Source: Pseudomonas laurylsulfativorans (GTDB lineage: Bacteria > Pseudomonadota > Gammaproteobacteria > Pseudomonadales > Pseudomonadaceae). Taken from it: a DNA stretch of 64,000 bases. The position numbers and the translations under genes were made by a program. The first letter of the stretch is position 1. Each line of letters begins with the position of its first letter. This document shows positions 27,792 to 38,600 of this stretch, one piece after another. The DNA lies in the NCBI RefSeq assembly GCF_002906155.1, contig NZ_MUJK01000005.1, positions 310,001 to 374,000 on the forward strand. Reading direction: 5' to 3'. The notes below the pieces were generated by a model. That model searched no databases, had not been told where the DNA came from, and saw only the letters and a program-made list of their open reading frames with translations.

Positions 27792-28364
27792 GGGCATGCC
27801 CTCCTTTCAGATAGATGAATTGCAATCGAAGGCCGGAGTTTCAGCTAAGGCGTTCAACAACATAGTGGCGCGCCCGACCATCAAGTAAATCAATCGGCTA
27901 CTGCACTCTAGCGCCTGAGTCGTCAAAGCGAAGCGTGTCACAAGCCTGAAAAAACGGCCCGGGAATTATTGATAATTAATGACGATCATTTTCTTGCGAC
28001 GGGTGCGGCGGTTCGCAATTATCCGGACCTACCACTGCAACGGCTGTTGCCTGACGGGGAAAAGAGTCACTGGCTCGGCACCCGACCGCCTCCAGGCAAG
28101 GGCTCGTCAGCGAACGCCATCCACTGCAGCGCAATTCCATCCTGGTTAAACAGGCGGAATATTCGACTGCTCCTATACTACAAACCACCCTGTTATCTAT
28201 TGAGTTTTAGTAGGTACCTCGTTGAATTTTCCCTACATGAAATAAGGCGTTAGTTGTTAACGCTTGGACGACTGTCCATCGATCCTGCTTTCAAGATTCA
28301 CTGAGTAGGAAAGAGTGAACTTCAACTAGCTGGCTAACCTGGTGACACCGAAAGGAGTTCGAAA
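27792..28364. other. Intergenic region before the efflux operon
   Basis: About 570 bases between the LysR gene and the 28365 operon. No convincing gene on either strand. It is AT-rich around 27968-27990, where AATGA-CGA-TCATT forms a small inverted repeat, and again at 28180-28260. It probably holds the promoters of both neighbours. Confidence 0.5.
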
Positions 28365-29522
28365 ATGTTGCGCACAAACATTTCCGCAAGAGCACTGTCC
28401 GGTGGATTGCTCGATGTACTGATACGCGCCGGGCTGATTACCGTGCTGGTGCTGTTCTGCTTCCAGATCTTCCACCCGTTCCTCAACCTCATGCTCTGGG
28501 CGATGATCCTGGCCATTACGCTTTATCCACTGCATGCGCTGATCAAGCGCAAGCTGGTCAACAAGGACGGTCGCGCCGCCACCCTGATTGTGGTGGTCGC
28601 CCTGGCCTTGCTGATGGTGCCGATCTACCTGCTGGGCACCTCGATCAGTGAATCGATCCAGGGCACCCTGGCCATTCTCAAGTCCGATACGCTGCAAGTT
28701 CCGCTACCCAGCGAAAAAATCGCTTCCCTGCCGCTCATTGGCAAGCCGCTGTATGGCTACTGGATGCAAGCCGCTACCGACATGGGCAGCGTGCTGATGA
28801 AGGTGATGCCTTACATCAAGTCAGTCGGCCTGACCTTGTTGGGCAAAATGGCCGACGTTGGCGTGGGCTTTCTGTTGTTCATCGGCGCCCTGATCATTGC
28901 CGGCGTGCTCATGGCCTATGGCGAAAACGGCGAAAGAAGCGCCCTTGCCATCACCTCGCGCCTTTCCGGGCCAGAACGTGGCCCACGCATCACCGAGCTG
29001 TGCACTGCCACCATCCGCGCAGTCGCCCAAGGTGTGGTGGGTATTGCGTTCATTCAGATGTTGCTGGTCGGTGTGGGTTTCGTGCTCATGGGCGTCCCCG
29101 GTGCCGGGCTGCTGGCCATGGTGGCGCTGTTGATGGGGATCATGCAGTTGCCCGTGCTGCTGGTGACTCTTCCGGTGATCGCTTATGTCTTCGCCACCGA
29201 AGGCACCACCCTGGCCACTGTTGTGTTTGGCATCTACAGCCTGATTGCTGGGATGGCCGACAACGTCCTCAAACCGTTGATGCTTGGCCGCGGCGTTGAT
29301 GTGCCCATGCCGGTGATTCTGATTGGCGCCCTGGGCGGCATGGTCAGTGGCGGCTTCATTGGTTTGTTCATCGGGCCGGTTGCATTGGCGGTGGGCTACC
29401 AACTGTTCTGGCAATGGGTCCAGGACCAACCCTCTGCCGAGATACTGAGCGAGACACCAGAGATCGAGGCGTTGAACGAGACACGGCAAATAGAGGCAAT
29501 GAACGATCAGCGTCCCCTCTGA
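28365..29522 (+). CDS. AI-2E transporter (PerM) family membrane protein
   Basis: A polytopic inner-membrane protein of 385 residues with seven or eight hydrophobic segments and the central LLMGIMQLPVLLVTLPVIAY helix pair typical of the AI-2E/PerM family. Its last 30 residues are charged and repetitive (IEALNETRQIEAMNDQ). AAGGAG precedes the ATG. It begins an apparent operon with an outer-membrane factor, a membrane-fusion protein and a DUF2955 permease; the spacing to the next start is 14 bases. Substrate unknown. Confidence 0.88.
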   Translation: MLRTNISARALSGGLLDVLIRAGLITVLVLFCFQIFHPFLNLMLWAMILAITLYPLHALIKRKLVNKDGRAATLIVVVALALLMVPIYLLGTSISESIQGTLAILKSDTLQVPLPSEKIASLPLIGKPLYGYWMQAATDMGSVLMKVMPYIKSVGLTLLGKMADVGVGFLLFIGALIIAGVLMAYGENGERSALAITSRLSGPERGPRITELCTATIRAVAQGVVGIAFIQMLLVGVGFVLMGVPGAGLLAMVALLMGIMQLPVLLVTLPVIAYVFATEGTTLATVVFGIYSLIAGMADNVLKPLMLGRGVDVPMPVILIGALGGMVSGGFIGLFIGPVALAVGYQLFWQWVQDQPSAEILSETPEIEALNETRQIEAMNDQRPL

Positions 29523-29536
29523 GGAGTGTGCGCTTG

Positions 29537-31048
29537 ATGCCTCGCCCTGCTCGCGTCAGCCGGCTGCTGCTCTTTGGCACCGTCGTTCTGGGGGGCTGCG
29601 TGCAACTGGGTCCGGATTTCCAGTCGCCGGCCCAGCCTTGGGTCGAACACTGGAACAGTCCGGCCCTGGAAATTGCCGGGCAAAAACGTGCACAACCGGA
29701 TAGCCGCCAATGGTGGCGTGTGTTCGACGACCCGGTGCTGGATCACCTGATCGCCGAAGCCGATGCCCATAACGCCGACCTGCAGGTCGCTGGCCTGCGG
29801 GTCATGGAGTCCCGCGCGCAATTGGGCATCGCCCTGAGTGGACGCTACCCGCAATTGCAGCAGGCCAGCGCCGACAGCCTGTACCTGAACCGTCGGCAAT
29901 CGGGCGGCGCCAACCCCCAGGACACGCATTTCTGGCAATACAGCGCCGGTTTCGATATTGGTTGGGAACTGGATTTCTGGGGGCGTTTCAGTCGCGCCAT
30001 CGAGTCAGCCGACGCATCCTGGTTTGCCGCCCAGGCCAACTATGAAAATGCCCTGGTGTTATTGCACGCGCAACTGGCGCAAAACTACTACGCCTTGCGC
30101 ACTGCCGAGGCACGCCTGGCCATCGCCCGCAGTAACGCCACCTTGCAAAAACGCAGCTACGAAATCACCGAACGCCTGTTCAAAAGCGGCGCCGAAGCTG
30201 AACTCGACCTGCAACAAGCCAAGACCCAGTACCTCGGTACCCTGAGCACCATCCCGGATTTCGAGAGCCAGGTAGCGAGTTTGCGAAACGCGTTGTCCAC
30301 CCTGATCGGCCAGCCGCCTGGCTCGATCCCTGACCTGAGTCGCAACACCGGGGTAGTGCCGCTGCTCGATACTGCTGTCCTGCAGGATGTGCCGGCCAAC
30401 CTCCTGGTGCGGCGCCCCGATGTTCGCGCTGCCGAGCTGCAAGTGGCGGCGCAGTCGGCGTTGATCGGTGTGGCCGAGACCGACCTGTACCCCTCCATCA
30501 GCCTGCTGGGCAGCATCGTCTGGTCCGCCAGCTCGCTCAACGGTGCGTCCAACACCCTGGACATGGTGGCCGGCCCCAGTCTGCGCTGGGACATCTTCGA
30601 CCACGGCCGGATCACCAACAACGTCCGCGTGCAGGATGCGCGCTTGCAGCAGTTGATCGTGATCTACCAGGACAGCGTACGCCAGGCTGCACGCGAGGCT
30701 GACGATGCCGCGACCGGTTTGATCAAGGCGCTGGAGCGCGACCGGATCCTCAGCGAAGCATCGGTGGCCGCCGAACGTTCGGTGACCCTGGCCAATGCCC
30801 AATACCGCGAAGGTTATTCAGATTTCCAGCGCGTGCTGGATGCCCAGCGCGCCCTGTTTGCCCAGCAGGATATCTACCTGGTCAATCGTGGCACCGCCGT
30901 CAACAGCCTGATCGCCCTGTACAAGGCCCTGGGCGGTGGCTGGTACAGCGACCAGCCAATGATTGACCCGGCCACCCGCCAACAGATGCAACAACGGACC
31001 GATTGGGGCGATCTGCTCGACGAACCGAAGGAAAGTGCCCATGACTGA
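29537..31048 (+). CDS. Outer-membrane efflux lipoprotein (NodT/OprM type)
   Basis: A TolC-like channel of 503 residues with a lipobox (VVLGGC, C21), so it is anchored in the outer membrane. WWRVFDDPVLDHLIAEA, SAGFDIGWELDFWG and LVRRPDVRAAELQ are hallmark stretches of the NodT family. The frame is open upstream to 29414 inside the previous gene, but GAGGAG lies ten bases before ATG 29537. The stop overlaps the next start (ATGACTGA). Confidence 0.92.
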   Translation: MPRPARVSRLLLFGTVVLGGCVQLGPDFQSPAQPWVEHWNSPALEIAGQKRAQPDSRQWWRVFDDPVLDHLIAEADAHNADLQVAGLRVMESRAQLGIALSGRYPQLQQASADSLYLNRRQSGGANPQDTHFWQYSAGFDIGWELDFWGRFSRAIESADASWFAAQANYENALVLLHAQLAQNYYALRTAEARLAIARSNATLQKRSYEITERLFKSGAEAELDLQQAKTQYLGTLSTIPDFESQVASLRNALSTLIGQPPGSIPDLSRNTGVVPLLDTAVLQDVPANLLVRRPDVRAAELQVAAQSALIGVAETDLYPSISLLGSIVWSASSLNGASNTLDMVAGPSLRWDIFDHGRITNNVRVQDARLQQLIVIYQDSVRQAAREADDAATGLIKALERDRILSEASVAAERSVTLANAQYREGYSDFQRVLDAQRALFAQQDIYLVNRGTAVNSLIALYKALGGGWYSDQPMIDPATRQQMQQRTDWGDLLDEPKESAHD

Positions 31049-32159
31049 CAGCCAACAACCGGCCGCCGAGAACGCCTCGACCCCCACCGCCGACCCGGCC
31101 AAAAAAGCGATCAACTGGGTCGTGCTGCTGATCATACTGAGCCTGGTCTGGTACCTGATGGCCGACCGTTACACGCCCTACACGCAACAGGCACGGGTGC
31201 AGGCCTTCATTGTGCCGGTGGCGGCCGAGGTATCCGGCCGAGTGACCAAGGTACACGTACGCAACAACCAGGACGTCAAGGCTGGCGAATTGCTGTTTGA
31301 AGTCAATCCGGAGCAGTACCAGATTGCCGTCGATCGCGCCCGCGCCGACCTTGAGTCGACCCGTCGCCAGGTGGGTGCCAACACGGCTGGCGTCGACTCC
31401 AAGCTAGCGTCCCTGCGCGCGTCCCAGGCCAACGAACTCAAGGCACGTCAGGACATCCAGCGCCTCGAGCGCCTATACCGCGAAGACCCGGGCACCATCT
31501 CGCTGCGACGCCTGGAGATCTCCCGCGCCACCCTGGAAGAATCCATCAGTCAAGTCGCCGCGGCCAAGGCCGAAGTACAACGTGCACGGGAACAACAGGG
31601 CGGTAGCGAAGACGAAAACGCCCAGTTGCTCAGCGCCGCCAGCAACCTCGAAAAAGCCGAGCTGGACTTGAGCAATACCAAGGTCCACGCGCGCTCGGCC
31701 GGCCTGATCACCGATCTTCGCACCGATATCGGCCAGTTCGCCGCCGCCGGTGCGCCGGTGATGACCCTGATCGCCATCCACGACGTATGGATCAGCGCCG
31801 ACATGACCGAAAACAACCTCGGCAGTGTCCAGCCCGGGACGCCGGTGTCCATCGTCCTCGACGCCCTGCCAGGGAAAATTTACAAAGGCCATGTGCGCAG
31901 CGTCGGTTATGGCGTCGATATCGGCCAGACCACCCAGCCGGGCAGCCTGCCGAAAGTGGAGAACAGCCGCGACTGGCTACGCCCTGCCCAGCGCTTTCCG
32001 GTCATCATCGAGTTCGAGCCCGGTGAGTTGACCGGTCCACAAGGCATCCGCTCCGGCGGACAGGCCGAAGTCATGGCCTTCCCGAGCGAAGGCAACCCGC
32101 TGAATGTTCTTGGGGGCGTGTTTCTGCGCCTGATGAGCTGGATGTCCTATGCGTATTGA
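31041..32159 (+). CDS. HlyD/EmrA-type membrane-fusion protein
   Basis: The periplasmic adaptor of the efflux system, 372 residues. It has one N-terminal membrane helix (about 25-45), a biotinyl-lipoyl half (VTKVHVRNNQDVKAGELLFEV), a coiled-coil hairpin (about 100-210) and a beta-barrel region. The short hairpin and topology resemble AaeA/EmrA adaptors that pair with non-RND permeases. It overlaps both neighbours, consistent with coupled translation. Confidence 0.92.
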   Translation: MTDSQQPAAENASTPTADPAKKAINWVVLLIILSLVWYLMADRYTPYTQQARVQAFIVPVAAEVSGRVTKVHVRNNQDVKAGELLFEVNPEQYQIAVDRARADLESTRRQVGANTAGVDSKLASLRASQANELKARQDIQRLERLYREDPGTISLRRLEISRATLEESISQVAAAKAEVQRAREQQGGSEDENAQLLSAASNLEKAELDLSNTKVHARSAGLITDLRTDIGQFAAAGAPVMTLIAIHDVWISADMTENNLGSVQPGTPVSIVLDALPGKIYKGHVRSVGYGVDIGQTTQPGSLPKVENSRDWLRPAQRFPVIIEFEPGELTGPQGIRSGGQAEVMAFPSEGNPLNVLGGVFLRLMSWMSYAY

Positions 32160-33201
32160 GCGCCCGGCCCGGGTTCAGCGCGCGCTGCGCCTGGGCTTCG
32201 GTACGGCGCTGTGCCTGGCGGCGAGCTTCGGCCTGGCCCTGCCCATCCCGTTCCTCGCGCCGATGCTGGCGCTGATGATGCTGGCAGCGATGAACCGACC
32301 ATTGCCGTTCAAAGCCAGCCTGGGTCTGATCCTGATCCTTATGCTGACTACCGGGACCGGCCTGCTGCTGATCCCCCTGTTGCGTTACTACCCGTTCAGT
32401 GGCGTGTTGCTGGTCGGACTGTGCCTGTTCATGGCGTTTGGTTACGGCCTGCGCGGCGGCAACCCGTTGGTGGCGACGTTCCTGGTGGTGGGCTTGACCT
32501 TGATCAGTGCGGCCGGAACCGCTGAATTCGCCCTGGCACTTGAGGTGATCGTGGCCCTGGTCAAGGGATTGTTCCTAGCCGTCACGACGCTGACCATCAG
32601 CCATTGGCTATTTCCCGACCCCGCCAGCGCCCCACCGGCCAAGCCCGGCCCGAGCCTTTCTCCCACCGAAAGCAGTTGGCTGGCCCTACGGGCAACGCTG
32701 GTGGTGCTGCCAACGTTCCTGTTGGCCATGGTCGACCCGGCCAGCTACCTGCCGATCATCATGAAAGCCGTCAGCCTCGGCCAACAAAGCTGCGCAACCA
32801 GCGCCCGCAACGCCGGCCAGGAATTGCTCGGCTCGACGCTGCTCGGCGGCTTGATGGCGATTCTTTTCTGGTGCGCGCTGAGCCTGTTCGTGAATCTGTG
32901 GATGTTTTTTCTGTGGATGCTGCTGTTCGGTTTGCTGGTGGCCAGAAAACTCTACGGCCTGGCCCGGACCCGACAACCGCCGAGTTTCTGGCTCAACAGC
33001 CTGGCGACCCTGATCATTCTGCTTGGCCAATCGGTGCAGGACAGTGCTGCGGGTAAGGATGTCTATACCGCCTTTGCCATCCGCATGGGGTTGTTCATTC
33101 TGGTGACCTTGTATGCCTGTGTGATGGTCTATCTGTTGGATACGCGGCGGCGGCGTCGCCATGCCCCCAAGCCGACACCTGAAGAGGGACAGCCCGGTTA
33201 A
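32149..33201 (+). CDS. DUF2955 family membrane protein (FUSC-like efflux permease)
   Basis: A 350-residue polytopic protein with two blocks of hydrophobic helices separated by a Pro-rich loop (about 160-180), as in FUSC/AaeB-type aromatic-acid exporters and DUF2955. The C-terminus is basic (LDTRRRRRHAP). It is the likely energised partner of the adaptor and outer-membrane factor before it. The start overlaps the adaptor's end by 11 bases. Substrate unknown; an aromatic compound is plausible only by analogy with AaeAB. Confidence 0.85.
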   Translation: MRIERPARVQRALRLGFGTALCLAASFGLALPIPFLAPMLALMMLAAMNRPLPFKASLGLILILMLTTGTGLLLIPLLRYYPFSGVLLVGLCLFMAFGYGLRGGNPLVATFLVVGLTLISAAGTAEFALALEVIVALVKGLFLAVTTLTISHWLFPDPASAPPAKPGPSLSPTESSWLALRATLVVLPTFLLAMVDPASYLPIIMKAVSLGQQSCATSARNAGQELLGSTLLGGLMAILFWCALSLFVNLWMFFLWMLLFGLLVARKLYGLARTRQPPSFWLNSLATLIILLGQSVQDSAAGKDVYTAFAIRMGLFILVTLYACVMVYLLDTRRRRRHAPKPTPEEGQPG

Positions 33202-33375
33202 TCACACGGTACGAACCGGGAAAGTGTTTTGAATATGCTAGCCCCCCTCACATTCCTCGGGCCCATCCAGTTACTGTAAGAAAACTCTCTAGTCAGTGAA
33301 GGCTGTATCCGTAAAAAAAAGATTCTTGAACATCCTGCTTGTGCAGTCGCCCCTATCTGAATCAAAGATACATTC

Positions 33376-34680
33376 ATGAATGGAAATTTTTCAGGTATTA
33401 CTTGGGCTCTTCCCGATATCGACCGGCGCCTACTGAAACTACAATTCAGCTTTTTGCTAATCACTCTGGGTGGACGGTGCAATCAACTGGCGGTGGCCTG
33501 GTGGGCCCTGCAGGAAACAGGCTCTACGACCTACTTCGCCAACATTATTGCCTGCTCCATCGCGGCGGAAGTGTTAGCCAAACCCCTGCTGGGATGGCTG
33601 GGCGACAAGTACAACAAGATCCTCCTTATCAAACTGACCTCATGGATCAGCCTGCTGACAGCGTTATTGATGGCGCTGCTGTCCACCGCGGAGGCTTTTA
33701 ATCCTTGGGCGGTGGGCGTGCTGATGATGCTCAGCAGTACGATCATCGGTATTCGCGACCCGCTCCAGGCGTCGATCATTCCTTTGTTTGCAGACGACGA
33801 TAAAGTTTCCTTGGCCTTTCGGACCAAAAGTGTGATGTCGTCTTTTTCTATTCTTCTGGGACCGGTACTGGCCAGTGGATTGATTTACGGGGTCGGTATC
33901 ACTATGGCCTTTGTCACCGATTTTTTTGCAATTTTCATCGCCGGGACATTGATTGCAACCATCCCGAGCCACATCGGTGCAGTTGACCCAAGCGAAAAAA
34001 CACCACGCGCAAGTGGCTTCAGCATGATCTATTCAGGCTTCAAAGTGGTTTACGGCGTGAAAGTCGAATTTTACCTGGCCATTATTGCGATGCTGATCAA
34101 TTTCGCGCTGTTTCCATTTTTCACTATATTGATTCCACTGTACGTAAAGGACGTCATCCAATATCCGGTCACTTACATTGGCCTTCTGGATTCGTGCTTC
34201 GGACTGGGCATTTTGGCAGGAAGTTACAAAATCATCGGGTGGTTATCCGAACGAGTCCCCCGTGACATGTGCGTCTCCGCAGGTTTTGCACTACTGGGAG
34301 GCAACCTTGTGGTGGTTGGCACTATTTCATCGTCGTTCATCGTACCAGCGGCCTTTTTCTGCGGCGGCATCGGCCTGATGTTGATCAATATTCCTACCTC
34401 TGCGGTGAGATTGCTGGCGACGCCCACCCTCCATCGCAACCGGATTTTTGCCACGGTTTCATTTCTGTCTGCAGCGGCTAGCCCCGCCGGCAGTTTTGCG
34501 ATGACCGCCCTGATCTCTTATCTGGGAGTCACACTGACAATTGCGCTGCTCGGCATCATGGTGCTGCTGTTATCACTGCTGGTTCTATTGGTACCGGACT
34601 TTAAACTTTTCATGCGCTCCCAAGATACGCAACTCAATGATGCCTACCTGGATAAATACCCTAAGGCGTTTGCGCACTAA
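33376..34680 (+). CDS. Major facilitator superfamily transporter
   Basis: A 434-residue membrane protein with about twelve hydrophobic segments. The loop after helix 2 reads GWLGDKYNK, a variant of MFS motif A, and the layout resembles MefA/EntS-like drug or siderophore exporters. It has no strong ribosome site and its base use is more AT-rich than the upstream operon, hinting at later acquisition. It stands alone, followed by nearly 600 bases without a gene. Substrate unknown. Confidence 0.82.
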   Translation: MNGNFSGITWALPDIDRRLLKLQFSFLLITLGGRCNQLAVAWWALQETGSTTYFANIIACSIAAEVLAKPLLGWLGDKYNKILLIKLTSWISLLTALLMALLSTAEAFNPWAVGVLMMLSSTIIGIRDPLQASIIPLFADDDKVSLAFRTKSVMSSFSILLGPVLASGLIYGVGITMAFVTDFFAIFIAGTLIATIPSHIGAVDPSEKTPRASGFSMIYSGFKVVYGVKVEFYLAIIAMLINFALFPFFTILIPLYVKDVIQYPVTYIGLLDSCFGLGILAGSYKIIGWLSERVPRDMCVSAGFALLGGNLVVVGTISSSFIVPAAFFCGGIGLMLINIPTSAVRLLATPTLHRNRIFATVSFLSAAASPAGSFAMTALISYLGVTLTIALLGIMVLLLSLLVLLVPDFKLFMRSQDTQLNDAYLDKYPKAFAH

Positions 34681-35005
34681 TGTGCCTCGTTGTACTTACT
34701 CCCTTAAAAACGGAGTGGCCGTTCAAGATGCCGGAGTCCAAGGATCGACCCGAACCTGCTCGACATGAACAGATCTGCTAAGGCCAATATTTTGATAACA
34801 GGGACAGTATCGGTTTCCTGTGTGATCCGGCTAAGGATCGGACCTCAGTTCTGATGCTAGGGCTTTCGGACCGTGTAGCGCTGGCACCGATCGCAGCCAG
34901 CACCAGAGTAATCAGTCTAATAGCCGACGGAGGTGAACTTTGCCACCCCTCAACCGTGTTGAGCTGATGGTCTCAAATAGTTCTTAAGAACAAACAGCTG
35001 TGCCC

Positions 35006-35148
35006 AAACAATTAGGTTTGTCACAGCTAACGGGGAAATTCAAGGCTTTGAGAAGTCGGTGCGACGTCGAAAACAGAAAATAGCCTTGTCACAAGATACT
35101 CGCTTAGGATTATTCAGATCGCTTTTGAAACAATTAGGTTTGTCACAG
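35006..35148. repeat. 21-bp direct repeat pair with a third TTGTCACA motif
   Basis: Two identical 21-base copies start at 35006 and 35128 (122 bases apart). Both read AAACAATTAGG followed by TTTGTCACAG. A related CTTGTCACAAG lies between them at 35085-35095. The region is upstream of an MFS gene's end and downstream of the cus operon's end, so neither gene's promoter explains it. Confidence 0.75.
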
Positions 35149-35205
35149 GCTTCAAGTCGCGGCGGTTGAATGTGATCGCGGTTGGATAACAACAAAATCT
35201 CAAAC

Positions 35206-35256
35206 AGACGCTAGCCCCTTTCCTCCTTCATTGTGTGAGAGAGGGGCTAAGCGTCT
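35206..35256 (-). terminator. Stem-loop after the cus operon
   Basis: AGACGCTAGCCCCT and AGGGGCTAAGCGTCT form a 14-bp stem with one bulged base around a loop of about 22 bases, just past the cusF stop. It lacks a long T tract on the minus strand but is the only strong hairpin after the operon. Confidence 0.55.
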
Positions 35257-35261
35257 AGTGG

Positions 35262-35618
35262 TTATTTCATCTTTTTAATGGACACTACTGTCGCTTTCGC
35301 GCCCTCAGACCTGAATTCGAAAATCACCTGATCTCCAGGGTTTAGACCCGCCAATTGGTCCGCCGTGGCAGAAAATGCCATTGTCATAGCAGGCCACTGC
35401 ACCGCCGGTACGGCGCCATGAGCGATAGTCACAGTGTGCTTCTCGGAGTTAATAGCCTTGATCGTGCCCTCCGCTTTGGCTACTGGAGTCTGCTTTACGT
35501 CCTGCGTCATTTGCATGCCCTCCATACCGTCCATTTTCATGCCGGGCATGTCCTCCGCCAGGGCAGAAAGAGACAGTGTGACTATGGTGCTTGCAACTGC
35601 AATCAGGGTCAGTTTCAT
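35262..35618 (-). CDS. cusF: CusF-like periplasmic copper/silver chaperone
   Basis: A 118-residue periplasmic protein with a signal peptide (to about 21), a Met-rich linker (DMPGMKMDGMEGMQM) and an OB-fold CusF domain. The copper-binding set of CusF is visible as H67 in IAHG, W75, M78 and M80 in QWPAMTM. It hands Cu(I) or Ag(I) to the CusCBA pump. The four-base overlap with cusA shows it is the last gene of the operon; in E. coli it lies between cusC and cusB instead. Confidence 0.92.
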   Translation of the reverse strand: MKLTLIAVASTIVTLSLSALAEDMPGMKMDGMEGMQMTQDVKQTPVAKAEGTIKAINSEKHTVTIAHGAVPAVQWPAMTMAFSATADQLAGLNPGDQVIFEFRSEGAKATVVSIKKMK

Positions 35619-38600
35619 ACGATTTTTCCTTCACGGATGACGGGTTCAACGGGGAGGTTTCGGCGGCGCATCAAACGATAAGCCGCCGGAATGACAAACA
35701 GGGAAAGCAAGGGCGCCGTGACCATACCGCCGACCATCGGCGCGGCGATGCGGCTCATCACTTCGCTACCCGCGCCGCTGCCCAACAGGATGGGTAACAG
35801 ACCCGCAATGATGACGGCCACGGTCATGGCCTTGGGACGAACTCGCTGCACAGCACCTTCACGTATCGCCGCCACCAGCCCGCGCTCGGAGTTGTCACCA
35901 AGGTCTTCACGTTCGGCCCAGGCATTCTTCAGATAGAGCAACATGATCACGCCAAACTCAGCAGAAACCCCGGCCAGTGCGATAAAGCCGACCCCGGTGG
36001 CCACCGACAGGTTGAACCCCAGAAGGTAGAGGAACCATGCACCTCCAGTCAGTGCAAAAGGCAGCGTGGCCATGATCAGCAAGGCCTCATCGAAGCGGGC
36101 GAACGTCAGGTAAAGCAACACGAAGATGATCAACAGCGTCGCGGGTACTACCAGCTTGAGTCGTGCGTTGGCCCTTTCGAGAAACTCGAACTGCCCTGAG
36201 TAACTCAGACTCATGCCGGGCTGCAACTTGACCTGCTCATTGACGACCCGGCGCAGATCGGCAACCACCGAGGCAATGTCCCGACCACGCACATCGATGT
36301 ACACCCAGCCTGAAGGCCGTGCGTTCTCGCTTTTGAGCATCGGCGGCCCGTCGCTGACCTTGATCTTCGCCACTGTGCCAAGGGTGATCTGGCTGCCTAG
36401 CAGGGTGTAGATTGGCAACTGCTCCAGAGCGCCGAGCGAATCCCGCCACTCCCGTGGGTAACGGACGTTTATCGGGAAGCGTGCAAGCCCTTCAATGGTT
36501 TCGCCGACGTTTTCACCACCGATAGCGCCGGCCACGATCGACTGCACATCGGCGATATTCAGTCCGTAGCGAGCGGCGGCTTTGCGGTCGATATCCACAT
36601 CGATATAGCGGCCACCGGTCAGTCGTTCGGCCAGAGCCGAACTGACACCGGGCACGCCCTTTGCCACTCGCTCGACGGCCTGAGTCGCAGCATCGATCTC
36701 CGTCAGGTTGGTGCCGGCAACTTTCACTCCGATGGGACTCTTGATCCCAGTGGTTAGCATGTCGATACGGTTGCGAATCGGTGGTATCCAGATATTCGTC
36801 AGCCCAGGGACTCGTACCACTCGATCCAGTTCTTCCACCAACTTTTCCTGCGTCATGCCTGGACGCCATTGCTCGTGCGGCTTGAACTGGATAGTGGTTT
36901 CAAACATCTCCAGCGGTGCCGGGTCGGTGGCGGTTTCAGCGCGGCCGGCTTTACCGAAGACGTGTTCGACCTCTGGAACGGTCTTGATCAAACGGTCGGT
37001 CTGTTGCAGCAGTTGCGCGGCCTTCTGCGCCGACAGCCCCGGCAAAGCTGAAGGCATGTAGAGCAGATCGCCTTCGTCCAGCGGTGGAAGAAACTCACCA
37101 CCCAATCGAGACATTGGCCACAGCGCACTGACAAAAACCAATAGCGCCACGAACAGCGTTATCTTTGGTCGACGCAAGACTGCGTCCAGGGCTGGCTGAT
37201 AGATCCGGATCAGCCAACGATTTAGCGGGTTCTGTTGCTCATTGGGGATTCGTCCTCTGATCCAGTAACCCATCAGCACTGGCACTAAGGTCACTGACAA
37301 TCCAGCCGCTGCGGCCATGGCGTAGGTCTTGGTGAAAGCCAAAGGGCCAAACAGCCGACCTTCCTGGGCTTCCAGTGTGAACACCGGAATGAACGACAGA
37401 GTGATGATCAACAAACAGAAGAACAGCGCCGGGCCTACCTCTGCTGCCGCTTCGGTCATTACATGCCAATGACGCTCACCCTTCAGTTCCTCCCCTGGAT
37501 TGGCCAAGTGCCAAGCCTCAATCTTCTTGTGGGCGTTCTCGATCATTACCACGGCGGCATCGACCATGGCGCCGATGGCGATGGCTATCCCACCCAAGGA
37601 CATGATGTTGGCGTTGATGCCCTGGTAGCGCATGACGATGAAGGCAATCAACACACCAACAGGCAAGGAGATGATCGCCACCAGGGATGAGCGCAGGTGC
37701 CAGAGGAAGATCCCACATACCAACGCGACGACGATGAACTCTTCGATTAGCTTGTGGCTGAGATTTTCCACAGCGCGGTCGATCAGCTTGCTGCGGTCGT
37801 AGGTGGTGACGATTTCCACCCCGGCCGGCAGGCTGCTTTTCAGTTCGTCAAGTTTGGTCTTGACTGCCGTAATGGTCTCGCGAGCATTCTTGCCGCTGCG
37901 CAAAATCACCACGCCGCCGACGGTCTCGCCTTCGCCGTCGAGTTCAGTAATGCCACGCCGCATTTCCGGCCCCAACTGGATTGTGGCGACATCGCCAAGG
38001 GTCACCGGTATGCCACCCGCACCCAGTTTGAGCGGGATCGCCCGAAAGTCATTGAGCGTCTTCAAGTATCCGGAAGCGCGCACGATGAACTCGGTCTCTG
38101 CCATCTCCAGCACCGCACCACCGGTTTCCTGGTTGGCCTTGCCGATAGCTTCGGTCACCTCAGCCTGAGTGATGCCGAGGCTGGCCAGTTTGAGCGGATC
38201 GAGCTGCACCTGGTACTGCTTGACCATGCCTCCCACGGTGGCCACTTCCGCCACGTTGGGCAGGGTCTTGAGTTCGAACTTGAGGAACCAATCCTGAAGT
38301 GCGCGTAGCTGCGCCAGGTCGTGTCCTCCACTGCGATCCACCAGCGCGTACTGATAGATCCAGCCCACCCCCGTCGCATCCGGTCCCAACGCCGGCTTGG
38401 CGCTGGCCGGCAACCGACTTTGTATTTGGCTCAGATACTCCAACACCCGCGAGCGAGCCCAGTACAAGTCAGTGCCGTCTTCGAACAGCACGTAAACGAA
38501 GCTGTCACCGAAGAAGGAATAGCCACGCACCGTCTTGGCTCCCGGCACCGAGAGCATGGTGGTGGCCAACGGATAGGTCACCTGGTTCTCGACAATCTGC

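Larger units (their letters stand above)
34681..35261. other. Gene-free stretch with TTGTCACA repeats
   Basis: No supported gene. The stretch holds an exact 21-bp direct repeat (35006-35026 and 35128-35148, each ending TTGTCACAG) with a third TTGTCACA at 35086-35093 between them. Clusters of short direct repeats like this mark transposase-binding ends in Tn7-like elements, but could also be regulator sites. A stem-loop at 35206-35256 ends the region. Confidence 0.5.
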
